DNA from: Porphyromonas pasteri
Lineage (GTDB): Bacteria; Bacteroidota; Bacteroidia; Bacteroidales; Porphyromonadaceae
Length of the DNA stretch: 64,000 bases
NCBI RefSeq assembly: GCF_014647755.1
Contig: NZ_BMPU01000005.1
Location: 149,272-213,271, forward strand
Direction of reading: 5' to 3'
The notes beneath the pieces were generated by a model that saw only the letters and a list, made by a program, of their open reading frames with translations, ran no database searches and was not told where the DNA came from. Below, piece by piece: positions 43,467 to 53,029 of this stretch. The translations under genes were made by a program, and so were the position numbers. Numbering within the stretch: the first letter of the stretch is position 1; the number at the start of each line of letters is the position of its first letter.

Positions 43467-44341
43467 CAGCGCTTGGTCAGTGTAGCATCATACTCATCGC
43501 GGAGCTGGTAGCTCAGCGCACGGATACGCTGAGCCTCCTGCTGAGGCGTAAGGCCGCTGTCACGCAGACTCTGCCAAGAGATCGGCTCCCCGACGATGAC
43601 CTTGAAGTGACTGCCGTGAGCACGGAAGAGCTCATCGGGAAGGAGGGCTTGCCCTGGGTCGAACTTCATCTTCAGCGCCTCCTTGATGTGCCAGATCCAG
43701 TAGAAGTGGCGGCTATTCTGCCCGACGTAGTGCAGCGGCACGATGTCGCGCTCGTTGGCGATGGCCTGCGAGACGAAGGTCTTATGCCAAGGGCGGTCCT
43801 GCAGCTTGCCGTCGAAGATACGCGAGCATGAGCCCGCGGGGAAGGTGCCGATAGGCACGTCGGAGCGCATCGCCTCCTGCAGCATCGTGATGGACTCACG
43901 ACCCTGCGAGCCCTGGCGGTTATTCACCGGCAGGAAGACCGACTGGAGCGGGCGGAGGTAATACAAGAAGTCGGTGACCATGTAGCGCACGTCGCCGTAG
44001 CGCTTCCCCAGCATATAGGAGAGGGAGATGCCGTCCATACCACCCAGCGGATGGTTGCAAACGAAGATGCAGCGCCCCGACTCGGGCAGGCGCTCGGGGT
44101 GTACCCATTCGGTCGTGACAGCGAACTCCCCCATCAGGGCTTCGAGGAAGTCCATACCATCAAGGTGCCCATAGCGGTAGAGGATATCATTGATCTCCCG
44201 CTGATGGATGATGCGCTCGAGGAGGCGCAGGACGAATGGGGGGAGGCGCTTACCCGCCTTCTCCTCCAGTACCTTCCCGATATGGATAGCCAGGGGATGG
44301 TCCTGCGAGGAGTATTGGGGTTGCTCGGTCAGTGGTTGCAT
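43466..44341 (-). CDS. glsA: GlsA-like 1-acyl acyltransferase (PlsC family)
   Basis: 291 residues. The acyltransferase motif I appears as VCNHPLGGMDG (a relaxed H-x4-D) and motif III as TFPAGSCSRIFDG (in place of FPEGxxS). It likely O-acylates the hydroxyl of the N-acyl amino acid made by GlsB. The pair glsA-glsB sits directly after valS (11 bases). Alternative: a lysophosphatidic-acid acyltransferase; the GlsB neighbour argues against this. Confidence 0.8.
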   Translation of the reverse strand: MQPLTEQPQYSSQDHPLAIHIGKVLEEKAGKRLPPFVLRLLERIIHQREINDILYRYGHLDGMDFLEALMGEFAVTTEWVHPERLPESGRCIFVCNHPLGGMDGISLSYMLGKRYGDVRYMVTDFLYYLRPLQSVFLPVNNRQGSQGRESITMLQEAMRSDVPIGTFPAGSCSRIFDGKLQDRPWHKTFVSQAIANERDIVPLHYVGQNSRHFYWIWHIKEALKMKFDPGQALLPDELFRAHGSHFKVIVGEPISWQSLRDSGLTPQQEAQRIRALSYQLRDEYDATLTKR

Positions 44342-44351
44342 CGCGATAGGA

Positions 44352-46976
44352 CTAGTTGCCAGAGAGCTGGCGGATGCTCTGCTCGATCGTGGCGATACGG
44401 CTCTCAGCGTCGGCCTTCTTCTTGCGCTCGAGGCTGATAACTGCCTCGGGAGCCTTGCTCACGAAGCTCTCATTGCTCAGCTTCTTCTCTACGCCAGCGA
44501 GGAACTTCTGCTGGTACTCGAGGTCGGCACGGAGCTTCTTCAGCTCTTCCTCCACATCGATGTAGGCAGCCATAGGCACGGCGAATTCGTCCGTCCCGAT
44601 GACGAAGGTCACAGCACCCTCGCTACGCACGCCGCTGCGGTCGATAGCCGAGAGGCCTGCCATCTTGATGAGGACTTCATCAAGCTCGGTGGGGTAGCTG
44701 GGGCTTGCCTCGAGGCCAAGGGCTTCGCGGGGCGAGAGGTTCTTGCTGGTACGCAGGCTGCGTACGGTGGTGATGATCTCCTGAGCGGCAGCGAAGCGTG
44801 CGAGGAAGGCTTCATCGTAGGCCTCGGCAGGGCGCTGCTGAGCGTTCATGATGCTCTCACCATCGGCGCGCTCGGCGAGGTTCTGCCACAGCTCTTCGGT
44901 GATGAAGGGCATGAAGGGGTGGAGGATACGCAGGATCTCGTCGAAGAAGTCCAGCGCCTCACGGCAGGTCGTCTCGTCGATGGGCGAGCCGTAGGCAGGC
45001 TTGATGAGCTCGAGGTAAGAGGAGGAGAAGTCATCACGGATGAGCTTGTAGACGAGGGTCAGTGCTTCGCTGATACGATACTTAGCGAAGAGGTCGTCAA
45101 GCTCGGTAGCCGCCTTGCTGAGCACCTGACGCATCCAGTAGGAGGCCAGACGCGAGGCCTCGGGCTGAGGCGCAGCTGCAGCTTCGGCCGTCCAGCCCTT
45201 GACGAGGCGGAAGGCGTTCCAGATCTTATTACAGAAGTTACGACCCTGCTCGCAGAGTGATTCGTCGAAGAGGATATCGTTCCCAGCAGGGGCGCTCATG
45301 ATGAGGCCCATACGCACGCCGTCAGCGCCATACTTGTCGATGAGCAGCAGGGGGTCAGGCGAGTTACCGAGGGTCTTGGACATCTTACGGCCCTGGTTGT
45401 CGCGGACGATACCGGTGAGGTAGACGTTCTCGAAGGGCTTCTTCCCCTGGAATTCGTAGCCTGCCATGATCATACGCGCTACCCAGAAGAAGAGGATATC
45501 TGGCCCGGTGACGAGGTCAGAGGTGGGGTAATAGTATTCGAGCTCCTTGTTGCCTTTGCTCAGTGCGGGAGCGAAGACGGTGATAGGCCAGAGCCAAGAG
45601 GAGAACCAGGTGTCGAGGCAGTCGCTCTCACGGCGCAGGTCAGCGGCGGTGAGATCAGCGTTCTTCTCCTGTGCCAGACGAAGCGCCTCCTCATCACTAG
45701 CAGCGACGACGAAGCTACCATCAGGCAGGTAGTAGGCTGGGATGCGGTGCCCCCACCAGAGCTGACGGCTGATGCACCAGTCCTTGATGTTCTCCATCCA
45801 GTGGCGGTAGGTATTCTTGAACTTCGCAGGGTGCAGACGGATCTCGTCGTTCATCACCGCATCGAGGGCGGGCTTAGCGAGGCCATCCATCTTGAGGAAC
45901 CACTGCATCGAGAGCTTAGGCTCGATGGGTACGAAGGTACGCTCGGAGTGACCTACCTTATTCGTGTAGTCCTCGACCTTCTCCATCAGACCAGCAGCGA
46001 TGAGGTCTGCCTCGATCTTCTTACGCACGTCGAAGCGGTCCATACCAGCGTAGGCACCGCCATGCTCGTTGAGCGTGCCGTCGTCGTGGAAGATATCGAT
46101 CGTCTGGAGCTGGTGCTTCTCACCGAGCATATAGTCATTGACGTCGTGTGCAGGCGTGACCTTCAGACAGCCCGTACCGAACTCGATGTCGACGTACTCG
46201 TCCTCGATGACGGGGACTGCACGGCCGACGATAGGCACGATGAGCTTCTTGCCACGGAGGAAGCTGTAGCGCTCGTCATTGGGATTGATACATACGGCGG
46301 TGTCCCCCATGATGGTCTCGGGACGGGTCGTAGCGACGACGACATACTTGTCTGCCTCGCCCTCGACGAAGTAGCGCAGATAATAGAGCTTACCCTGCTG
46401 CTCCTGATAGATGACCTCCTCGTCGCTGAGGGCGGTCTGTGCCTTGGGGTCCCAGTTCACGACACGCACGCCGCGGTAGATGAGCCCCTTGCGGTAGAGG
46501 TCGACGAAGACGTCGATGACGCTCTGGCTACGCTCATCGTCCATGGTGAAGGCGGTACGCTCCCAGTCGCAGGAAGCACCGAGGCGCTTGAGCTGCTCGA
46601 GGATGATGCCCCCGTGCTCGCGCGTCCAGTCCCAAGCGTGCTCGAGGAAGGCTTCGCGCGTGAGGTCGTGCTTCTGGATGCCCTGAGCCGCCAGACGGCC
46701 GACGACCTTCGCTTCGGTAGCGATAGAGGCGTGGTCGGTACCAGGTACCCAGCAGGCGTTGAAGCCACGCTGACGCGCACGGCGCACGAGGATATCCTGG
46801 ATACTATTATTGAGCATGTGCCCCATGTGCAGCACACCCGTGACGTTGGGGGGAGGGATGACGACGGTATAGGCAGGGCGATGATCGGGGGTCGAGTGGA
46901 AGAGCTTGTGCTGCATCCAGTACTCATACCATCTATTCTCCACAGCCTCGGGGCTGTACTTGGTTGCTAACTCCAT
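44352..46976 (-). CDS. valS: valyl-tRNA synthetase
   Basis: 874 residues. Class I synthetase with [17 protein letters not shown] (HIGH motif as HMGH) and [13 protein letters not shown] (KMSKS motif as KMSKT). The editing CP1 domain ([25 protein letters not shown]) and the C-terminal coiled-coil arm (about 810-874) are present. The start is ATG 46976 ([13 protein letters not shown]), which fits the family; an upstream in-frame start at 47030 would give a 19-residue extension. First gene of the valS-glsA-glsB-yraN-GSCFA-murF/alr block. Confidence 0.97.
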   Translation of the reverse strand: MELATKYSPEAVENRWYEYWMQHKLFHSTPDHRPAYTVVIPPPNVTGVLHMGHMLNNSIQDILVRRARQRGFNACWVPGTDHASIATEAKVVGRLAAQGIQKHDLTREAFLEHAWDWTREHGGIILEQLKRLGASCDWERTAFTMDDERSQSVIDVFVDLYRKGLIYRGVRVVNWDPKAQTALSDEEVIYQEQQGKLYYLRYFVEGEADKYVVVATTRPETIMGDTAVCINPNDERYSFLRGKKLIVPIVGRAVPVIEDEYVDIEFGTGCLKVTPAHDVNDYMLGEKHQLQTIDIFHDDGTLNEHGGAYAGMDRFDVRKKIEADLIAAGLMEKVEDYTNKVGHSERTFVPIEPKLSMQWFLKMDGLAKPALDAVMNDEIRLHPAKFKNTYRHWMENIKDWCISRQLWWGHRIPAYYLPDGSFVVAASDEEALRLAQEKNADLTAADLRRESDCLDTWFSSWLWPITVFAPALSKGNKELEYYYPTSDLVTGPDILFFWVARMIMAGYEFQGKKPFENVYLTGIVRDNQGRKMSKTLGNSPDPLLLIDKYGADGVRMGLIMSAPAGNDILFDESLCEQGRNFCNKIWNAFRLVKGWTAEAAAAPQPEASRLASYWMRQVLSKAATELDDLFAKYRISEALTLVYKLIRDDFSSSYLELIKPAYGSPIDETTCREALDFFDEILRILHPFMPFITEELWQNLAERADGESIMNAQQRPAEAYDEAFLARFAAAQEIITTVRSLRTSKNLSPREALGLEASPSYPTELDEVLIKMAGLSAIDRSGVRSEGAVTFVIGTDEFAVPMAAYIDVEEELKKLRADLEYQQKFLAGVEKKLSNESFVSKAPEAVISLERKKKADAESRIATIEQSIRQLSGN

Positions 46977-47076
46977 AATAGTGGACTTCGTAATGTATCT
47001 ATATAGTTTATTCTGTTGACTGCTTTGCACCCTGAGACGGACACCCTCTTGTGAAGGGAGCCACCTATGGGAGCTA

Positions 47077-47084
47077 CAAATTTA
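47077..47084 (-). promoter_or_regulatory. valS operon promoter
   Basis: TAAATTTG on the minus strand fits TAnnTTTG, about 100 bases upstream of the chosen start. Confidence 0.5.
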
Positions 47085-47198
47085 CATCAATCAGACGGAT
47101 TGCAGGCGCACGAAGCCTCTACCGTGCCCCTCCGGGGCGCAGCACAGTGCGTAGAGAGCGTGACTTCGCTCGGAGGATGTGTAGGGGGAAGGGGGGTA

Positions 47199-47492
47199 TT
47201 AGATGCTAAAGTAAAGGCAGGCGATGCCAAAAAGGCCCATGAATAAAAAGCTAACTCCTGCGACACCGAGGAGGATGATACCACGCTCCAAGCCACGACG
47301 ATCCGCAAGGCGTACGCCCCACGTCAAAGCGATGAGATTCGGAACGAAGAAGGAGAGAATAAACAGCCAACGAGGATGTGAAGCAATGACATAGCATGCC
47401 GCCTGGACCCCAATGAATAGGAGCAGCGAAACGACAGATAGCCAAATGACCAGATCTCGGTGACGGTATCTCCGTGCGAGTGGGTGATTCAT
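47199..47492 (-). CDS. small three-helix membrane protein, unknown function
   Basis: 97 residues. After a basic start (MNHPLARRYRHRD), three hydrophobic spans lie at about 14-33, 40-54 and 68-94, ending LFGIACLYFSI. No family recognised. ATG 47492 is chosen because TATATTTG at 47544-47551 (minus) lies about 50 bases upstream; the longer frame to 47621 would start before the promoter. A partly paired, GC-rich hairpin at 47119-47158 may end the transcript. Confidence 0.6.
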   Translation of the reverse strand: MNHPLARRYRHRDLVIWLSVVSLLLFIGVQAACYVIASHPRWLFILSFFVPNLIALTWGVRLADRRGLERGIILLGVAGVSFLFMGLFGIACLYFSI

Positions 47493-47543
47493 TGGTAGGG
47501 TGCAGTTGATGATATGTTTTGATTCGCGCGTAATTTGGCAGTA

Positions 47544-47551
47544 CAAATATA
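47544..47551 (-). promoter_or_regulatory. promoter of the three-helix membrane protein gene
   Basis: TATATTTG on the minus strand fits the -7 element, about 50 bases before ATG 47492. Confidence 0.55.
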
Positions 47552-47754
47552 TGAAGATTTCAATATACACAGGCAAGGCACTCCACCCGACTTCTCGCCA
47601 CGCCCGTTTTCCTGATATCAAATATCTTAACGCTCCTCCCTATCTACAGCAAGAGTATGCCGAAAGCCGGCACCAAGCTAAGGCTCGCAGTACCCTCATC
47701 CTCTCATAGTAGCACCTCATCCCGCCACAGCTATTTGTCTCATCCTGTAGAAGA

Positions 47755-47945
47755 GGAAGCCGCATTTCCGCGGAGAAAAACGCTGCTCCCCATAGTGCTT
47801 TTCTCTATCCACGCACGTAGTCTTAATGACCAGCTACGTAAATCCAAATATCCACGCACGTAGATTTTAGAGCCACGCACGTAGACGAAACTTATCTGGC
47901 ACTGATCTGCAACTATTATTCGCGTACTTCGGTAGGCATTCCACT
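47755..47945 (-). repeat. modular intergenic repeat, copy E
   Basis: Same orientation as copies C and D. The four-palindrome core (CCACGCACGTAG, CCAGCTACGTAA, CCACGCACGTAG, CCACGCACGTAG) lies at 47809-47820, 47830-47841, 47852-47863 and 47873-47884, steps 21, 22, 21. A 4-bp stem GGAG / CTCC around AAAAACGCTG (47772-47789) replaces GAAG / CTTC of copies A-C, so both stem strands changed together while the loop was kept. A diverged linker follows to about 47945. AT-type palindromes are missing. The rest of 47552-48067 holds no gene I can support. Confidence 0.85.
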
Positions 47946-48067
47946 ACTGCTCCCCGCTTTTTTCTCCGAGAGATGCGAGGCCCCTTCACTGCAAGGCGGA
48001 CGAAGGGACAGCTACGCACACTGACGTCGATACAAGACGAAGGGGATGAGGCTGAGGAACAAATAAG

Positions 48068-48075
48068 TATCTTTG
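48068..48075 (+). promoter_or_regulatory. promoter of the DUF3298 lipoprotein gene
   Basis: TATCTTTG fits the -7 consensus, 74 bases upstream of ATG 48150. Confidence 0.55.
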
Positions 48076-48149
48076 TGATGCGAAGTGCGAGACGCTCACC
48101 GCTGATGGTGCGCCTCCGCCTTCCACCTCAGGAAGCTATAGCTACGGCA

Positions 48150-49019
48150 ATGAAACAACTCTACACACTCACCTCTCTCTGTCTCCTCTTTGTATGCCTC
48201 ATCGGCTCTACCCTCTCCAGCTGTACCGGCCGTAGTGGTAGCGCACAGAGCGCCGACTCGACCCTCGCAGCAGGCGCACAGAGCCCCGAAGGCCCCTTGG
48301 GCTGGGACTCCATCGTGATCTCCACGACCTACTTCGACAATCAGGTAGCACGCAAGGGATCGTCCGTAGAGGTAGAGCTCTGGTTCCGCTACCCGACGAA
48401 TGACTCCGCACTCCTCAAGGCTGTCAGCAGTGCGTTCTTCGGCGAAGCCTATGCCAACTGGAGCCCCAAGGAAGCCACAGAGCGCTATCTGCGCGAGGTG
48501 CGTAGCGAATACCTCTTCGGCGCTGACTCCCTTGGCTTCTCTCCCCAAGAGCTGGAGGACATGAAGAGCGAGATGACCCTCTCCAACTACATCACCTATC
48601 ACGACGACCACATCATCACGATGCAGAAGGACGTGTACACCTACTCTGCTGGGGCTGCCCATGGTCTGCCTGCTACGGGGAACTATACCTTCGACCGCAA
48701 GAGCAAGGACGTCATCAGCGAAGGAGACCTCTTCATCGACGGCTATGGCCCCGAGCTGAATAAGATCCTTCAGCGCGCGCTCATCAAGGAGTTCGGTCGC
48801 AAGAGCGCGCAGGAGATGGAGAGCAAGGACGGTATCTACGTTGCCGACCTGACGAGCAACGATAACTTCCGCCTCGATGACAAGGGCATGACCTATACGT
48901 ACAATCCCTACGAGATCGCTCCCTTCGCTATCGGGATCATCGAGGTCTTCATCCCCTACGAGGAGGTACGTCAGCTCCTCCGCCCACAGAGCATCATCTT
49001 CAACTATATCCAGCCCTAA
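48150..49019 (+). CDS. DUF3298/RsiV-like lipoprotein
   Basis: 289 residues. A lipoprotein signal ends in LSSC (Cys25). The C-terminal half has the DUF3298 pattern: YTYSAGAAHGLPATGNYTFDRKSKDVISEGDLF, and FAIGIIEVFIPYEEVRQLL at the end. DUF3298 occurs in RsiV-type anti-sigma factors and in many secreted proteins; no anti-sigma segment or membrane span is present here, so a plain periplasmic lipoprotein is more likely. ATG 48150 starts the signal sequence; earlier in-frame starts would precede or overlap the promoter. Seven bases before rsmG, with which it is co-transcribed. Confidence 0.8.
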   Translation: MKQLYTLTSLCLLFVCLIGSTLSSCTGRSGSAQSADSTLAAGAQSPEGPLGWDSIVISTTYFDNQVARKGSSVEVELWFRYPTNDSALLKAVSSAFFGEAYANWSPKEATERYLREVRSEYLFGADSLGFSPQELEDMKSEMTLSNYITYHDDHIITMQKDVYTYSAGAAHGLPATGNYTFDRKSKDVISEGDLFIDGYGPELNKILQRALIKEFGRKSAQEMESKDGIYVADLTSNDNFRLDDKGMTYTYNPYEIAPFAIGIIEVFIPYEEVRQLLRPQSIIFNYIQP

Positions 49020-49025
49020 GACCGC

Positions 49026-49655
49026 ATGGCCGCTATCGACATCATCACCCGCTACTTCCCCCAGCTCACCCCCGAGCAGATCGAGTACTTCACCCAGCTC
49101 GATCCCCTCTACCGTGACTGGAATGCGAAGATCAACGTCATCTCCCGCAAGGATATCGATGCACTCTATGAGCACCATGTACTCCACTCGCTCGGCATCG
49201 CCCAGATGATCCGCTTCAAGCCCGGCACGCACATCCTCGACTTCGGTACGGGCGGTGGCTTCCCAGGCATCCCCTTGGCGATCCTCTTCCCCGAGTGCGA
49301 GTTCCTGCTGGTCGACAGCATCGGTAAGAAGGTCAAGGTCGCGGCAGCCGTCGCCGAAGCCCTCGGGCTGAAGAACGTACGTACGCTACACGGGCGTGGC
49401 GAGGACGTGAAGGAGCAGTTCGACTTCGTCGTCAGCCGCGCCGTCATGCGCCTTGATGAGCTGGTCGGCTTCACCCGCAAGCTCGTCCATCACGAGCAGC
49501 GCAACGGTATGCCCAACGGACTCATCTGCCTCAAAGGCGGTGAGCTACAGGCGGAGATCCGCCCCTACAAGCGCATCGTCGAGGTGCAGGACCTCTACCC
49601 CACCTTCTCGGAAGAGTACTTCAAGACGAAGAAGGTCGTCTACCTCCCCCTCTAA
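49026..49655 (+). CDS. rsmG: 16S rRNA (guanine-527-N7)-methyltransferase RsmG
   Basis: 209 residues, standard length. It methylates G527 of 16S rRNA using SAM. Landmarks are DWNAKINVISRKD at the N-terminus, the SAM-binding DFGTGGGFPGIPLAI, LLVDSIGKKVKV and FVVSRAVMRLDEL. Second gene after the DUF3298 lipoprotein, ending at a strong bidirectional terminator. Confidence 0.95.
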   Translation: MAAIDIITRYFPQLTPEQIEYFTQLDPLYRDWNAKINVISRKDIDALYEHHVLHSLGIAQMIRFKPGTHILDFGTGGGFPGIPLAILFPECEFLLVDSIGKKVKVAAAVAEALGLKNVRTLHGRGEDVKEQFDFVVSRAVMRLDELVGFTRKLVHHEQRNGMPNGLICLKGGELQAEIRPYKRIVEVQDLYPTFSEEYFKTKKVVYLPL

Positions 49656-49674
49656 GCGACCTCATCAGACCAAA

Positions 49675-49718
49675 TACAGCGCGCCCCTGCTACCAGTCGG
49701 TAGCAGGGGCGCGCTGTA
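49675..49718. terminator. bidirectional terminator between rsmG and menG
   Basis: A perfect 20-bp stem (left arm 49675-49694, right arm 49699-49718) with a 4-base loop, between converging genes. Confidence 0.85.
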
Positions 49719-49736
49719 TATGTAGGTAGCTCTTGA

Positions 49737-50531
49737 TTAGCCCTCAGTCTCAGGCACAGAGGGCTCTTCGTCCGTCGTCTCCTCAGGGATCTCGGGGAGA
49801 GGCTCCCCCTTGATAGCCACGTAGATCGTGCAGGTACCCGGGAAGATACTATGGTAGAAGGCCTCGCTGAAGCCGGCCTCCTGCAGGATAGCTACCATCT
49901 TCTCACGCTGGGGCATCGCAGCGATGGACTTCGGCAGGTACGTGTAGGCGTCCTTGTCATCAGAGAAGAAGCGCCCGATGAGTGGGATGATATTCCCTGC
50001 ATAGAGCTTGTAGGCCATGCGGAGGACGGGATTCGTCGGCTCGGAGAGCTCGGCGATGACCAGCACACCCGAGGGGCGGATGATGCGATGTAGCTCACGT
50101 GCCGCTGCAGGGATGTCGGGGAAGTTGCGGATACCGAAGGAGATCGTCGCCGCATCGAAGGTATTCTCCTCGAAGCTCGTGGCGGTGCAGTCCTGACGGT
50201 TGAAGACGATGCGGTCGCTCAGGCCCAGCTGATGGACCTTCTCCGCACCGATGCGCATCATCTCCTCCGAGATATCGACGCCCGTGACCTTCTTGACGGA
50301 GGGCATCGTCTGCACGAGTGAGATAGCGACATCTCCCGTACCCGTAGCGACATCCAGCACGTGCTGTGGGGCATAGGGTGCGAGGAAGCTCAGGGCCTTG
50401 CGGCGCCAAGAGCGGTCCAGCCCGAGCGAGATGACGAGGTTCAGGCGGTCGTACTGCGGAGCAATGCGGTTGAACATCCGGCGGACCTGATCCACCTTCG
50501 ACTCAGCACTGTCCTTATAGGGGGTAATCAT
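49737..50531 (-). CDS. menG: demethylmenaquinone methyltransferase
   Basis: 264 residues. UbiE/MenG family: VRRMFNRIAPQYDRLNLVISLGLDRSWRR at the N-terminus, SAM-binding LDVATGTGDVAI and VTGVDISEEMM, and IIRPSGVLVIAELSEPT. It catalyses the final C-methylation of menaquinone, the likely sole quinone of this organism. The C-terminal 20 residues are an acidic Glu/Thr tail (PEIPEETTDEEPSVPETEG) beyond the usual end of the family. It follows the protease gene by about 40 bases. Confidence 0.93.
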   Translation of the reverse strand: MITPYKDSAESKVDQVRRMFNRIAPQYDRLNLVISLGLDRSWRRKALSFLAPYAPQHVLDVATGTGDVAISLVQTMPSVKKVTGVDISEEMMRIGAEKVHQLGLSDRIVFNRQDCTATSFEENTFDAATISFGIRNFPDIPAAARELHRIIRPSGVLVIAELSEPTNPVLRMAYKLYAGNIIPLIGRFFSDDKDAYTYLPKSIAAMPQREKMVAILQEAGFSEAFYHSIFPGTCTIYVAIKGEPLPEIPEETTDEEPSVPETEG

Positions 50532-50570
50532 TGTGGTAGAGATATGGGAAGGATGTGATAATGATGGTGA

Positions 50571-52991
50571 TCACTTATGAGAGAAGTAGATCGAGTGGGC
50601 ATCGGAGATACGCCCTGACGTGGGGCGCACGGCAGCGATATAAAGCCCAGGGACAAGCCCCGTGACGGACACCGTGGCACGGCCACCCGTCTGCGTGAGC
50701 TTCTGATGCATATGGAGCTGACCGGTGAGGTCATAGATACGCACTTCGCAGGGCGTGTGGCGTAGCTCTTCGCCCTCGAGGTGCAGGGCCCCACCGTGGT
50801 AGTAACCCGTGAGGCCTTGGGGTAGGTCGCTCTTCGCCTCGGGATTGACCAGCGTAGTCGTCTCGATGAGCAGGTCGATCCAGTACGCCCCACCAGGGAG
50901 CTCGGTGCTACGACGCCAGCCATCTGTCCAGTGGTGCGTCCACGCAGCCCACCCACGTAGGCGGTCAGCAGGGCCGTCATAGGCCAGGAGCGGTAGGCGC
51001 AGCTCACGGCTGTCGCTCGTCGTGCAGGAGAGGAGATAGCGCCCTTCGCTGAGGCTGAGCTTCAAGCCATCGGGTGCGGGGAAGAAGAACTCGATACTAT
51101 CGGAGCGGAGCGTACGTGAGCCACGCTGCGCTGCCCCGAAGGCATCATAGCGTGCATACGTTCCGAGGGTCGAGGAGGCGAAGTCCACGACCTTACCGCC
51201 GAGGGCATAGTCATCGGTGAAGGGCTGGAGTGCTACACGAAGCTGTGGAAGGTCTGCGGAGGTGAGCTGATCATTACTCTTGAAGACGACGTACGCCCCG
51301 AGGATCGTAGCCCCCGATATCTGGGGAAGGCGCAGCTCATTGCCGATGGCGTCGACACCCGTACGGGGCGTGTGCGTCACGTTGGGCTTGACGACTTCGG
51401 CTGAGGTCGCTACGGGATCGGGGTAGATAGCGCTCAGGCGCTGCACGACCTTCGGCGCAATGGGGTCATAGCCATCGCAGGTCTTACGGCCAGAGTTCGT
51501 GGGATCGAGCCACGGACGGAGCGAACGGATCGTGCCCGCCCCAGGGGTATTGGACACCCACGAGCGCTTGAGCGCCCAGTAGCGGTCGTCATTGGGGCTA
51601 TCGCAGGTCGAAGCTCCCCCCGTCAAGGCACCGACGATGAGGCCGTCCTTGTCGAAGAGTGCTGAGCCCGAAGAGCCCGCAGCCGTCGCACCGACAGCCC
51701 AAGCATTCACCTCCCAGTGCACGTCGCTCCACGAGATGAAGCGCACGGAGCCGTGCTTATCCTCATAGGAGAGGTCGTAGTCACTGGTACGCAGCTCGGT
51801 ATCTTGCGTGAGGTTGTAGCGCTTGGTCGAGCCCCCAGGATGATGGATGCCGACGAAGGGACCTTGGGGCGACTCATTGATATTCCACCCAGCGAAGTAG
51901 GGCTGATAGGCCGCTGGGATCGGGCCGAGTGTGCCGTTAGCTCTGCGGGGAAGCCCCTTGATACGCAGCAGGCACATATCGGTATCCTCATTGTAGCCGA
52001 CGAGGTTGGCTCCGCTCAAGCTCTGCTCCTCCGTGGGGCGCACGTTGCCCTCACGTAAGGGGCTTTGGAAGCCGAAGAAGAAGACCGTCGTCGAGGCATT
52101 GCGGTTCACAGCGCCGAGATCACCGAGGAGCTTGAAGAGGTTATTGAGGCAGTGTGCCGAGGTCAAGACGTAAGGTGTGCCGTCGGAGCGGGTGTTGTTG
52201 ATGAGCGAACCCGTGCTGGCGCTGGTCCCACCGACGATGAGAAGGAGCGTGCTACGGCTCTGCTTCCACGCATCGGGATAGGCGATAGCGTTGGGCGCAC
52301 AGCTCAGCGAAGCAAGCGAAGCACGGGGGTGGTCATAGAAAGGCTCCCCTGGTTGGGCGAAATTCTCCGCACGCCCAGCACTGCGGAAGTCGCGGAAGCC
52401 GTAGAAGAGCGCATCAAGTCGGAAGGGAAGCTTCAGCTGGTCAGCGCGCGTCCCCTCGGGATATTCGTATTCGAGCACCAGCGTCTCGGCATCGATGGGA
52501 GCGATCTGTAGGAGGCTATCCGTCTCGTTGTTCTGCTCGGTGAATGCCCCCTTAGCAGGACGCCCCTTAGCCGTCACGAAGAGCGCACCACCACGAGGCA
52601 GGGCATAGCGTGAGAGGCGCAGGCCGATGTTCTTCGCCTGAGGGGCTTGGACCTCAGCGCGCCACACATAGTTCCCCGCTCCATCTTGGTACATACGTCC
52701 CAGCGCCTCGGTAGCCTCAGCCACGGGGCGCTCGACAGCGAAGGTATAGGTGCGGAAGCCCTTATCCCCAGCCGTAGCCGATCGGAGCTCCTCAGCGGAG
52801 GGTGCTGCCACACGCAGGGCGTTTGTCGCCGAGCGCATCATCTGCCCAGAGCCCAGTGCTCCCACGACGGGCGAGAGGGGCATCTGCTCAGAGCGCGGAG
52901 TGCGTGCCGTGCGATACTGTCCCCACAGCGCCTCGGGAAGGAGGGCAAGGAGCATCAAGAGGGGAAGGCGTAGAGAGCGGAGAAGAGACAT
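50571..52991 (-). CDS. lysyl endopeptidase-like serine protease, T9SS substrate
   Basis: 806 residues. A signal peptide (about 1-24) and a pro-region (about 25-225) precede a trypsin-fold domain with the triad His280 (VLTSAHCLNN), Asp338 (EDTDMCLLRI) and Ser443 (AAGSSGSALFD). The order and surrounding Cys-rich segments resemble Achromobacter protease I and the P. gingivalis Lys-specific protease PepK. The last 60 residues (VRIYDLTGQL ... GLYIAAVRP) match the type IX secretion C-terminal sorting domain, predicting outer-membrane translocation and surface attachment. Lysine specificity is by family, not proven. Between pdxB and menG on the same strand. Confidence 0.88.
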   Translation of the reverse strand: MSLLRSLRLPLLMLLALLPEALWGQYRTARTPRSEQMPLSPVVGALGSGQMMRSATNALRVAAPSAEELRSATAGDKGFRTYTFAVERPVAEATEALGRMYQDGAGNYVWRAEVQAPQAKNIGLRLSRYALPRGGALFVTAKGRPAKGAFTEQNNETDSLLQIAPIDAETLVLEYEYPEGTRADQLKLPFRLDALFYGFRDFRSAGRAENFAQPGEPFYDHPRASLASLSCAPNAIAYPDAWKQSRSTLLLIVGGTSASTGSLINNTRSDGTPYVLTSAHCLNNLFKLLGDLGAVNRNASTTVFFFGFQSPLREGNVRPTEEQSLSGANLVGYNEDTDMCLLRIKGLPRRANGTLGPIPAAYQPYFAGWNINESPQGPFVGIHHPGGSTKRYNLTQDTELRTSDYDLSYEDKHGSVRFISWSDVHWEVNAWAVGATAAGSSGSALFDKDGLIVGALTGGASTCDSPNDDRYWALKRSWVSNTPGAGTIRSLRPWLDPTNSGRKTCDGYDPIAPKVVQRLSAIYPDPVATSAEVVKPNVTHTPRTGVDAIGNELRLPQISGATILGAYVVFKSNDQLTSADLPQLRVALQPFTDDYALGGKVVDFASSTLGTYARYDAFGAAQRGSRTLRSDSIEFFFPAPDGLKLSLSEGRYLLSCTTSDSRELRLPLLAYDGPADRLRGWAAWTHHWTDGWRRSTELPGGAYWIDLLIETTTLVNPEAKSDLPQGLTGYYHGGALHLEGEELRHTPCEVRIYDLTGQLHMHQKLTQTGGRATVSVTGLVPGLYIAAVRPTSGRISDAHSIYFSHK

Positions 52992-53029
52992 AGCTACAGG
53001 GAGATGTAGGGTGTGTGATCTGTGGCGGA

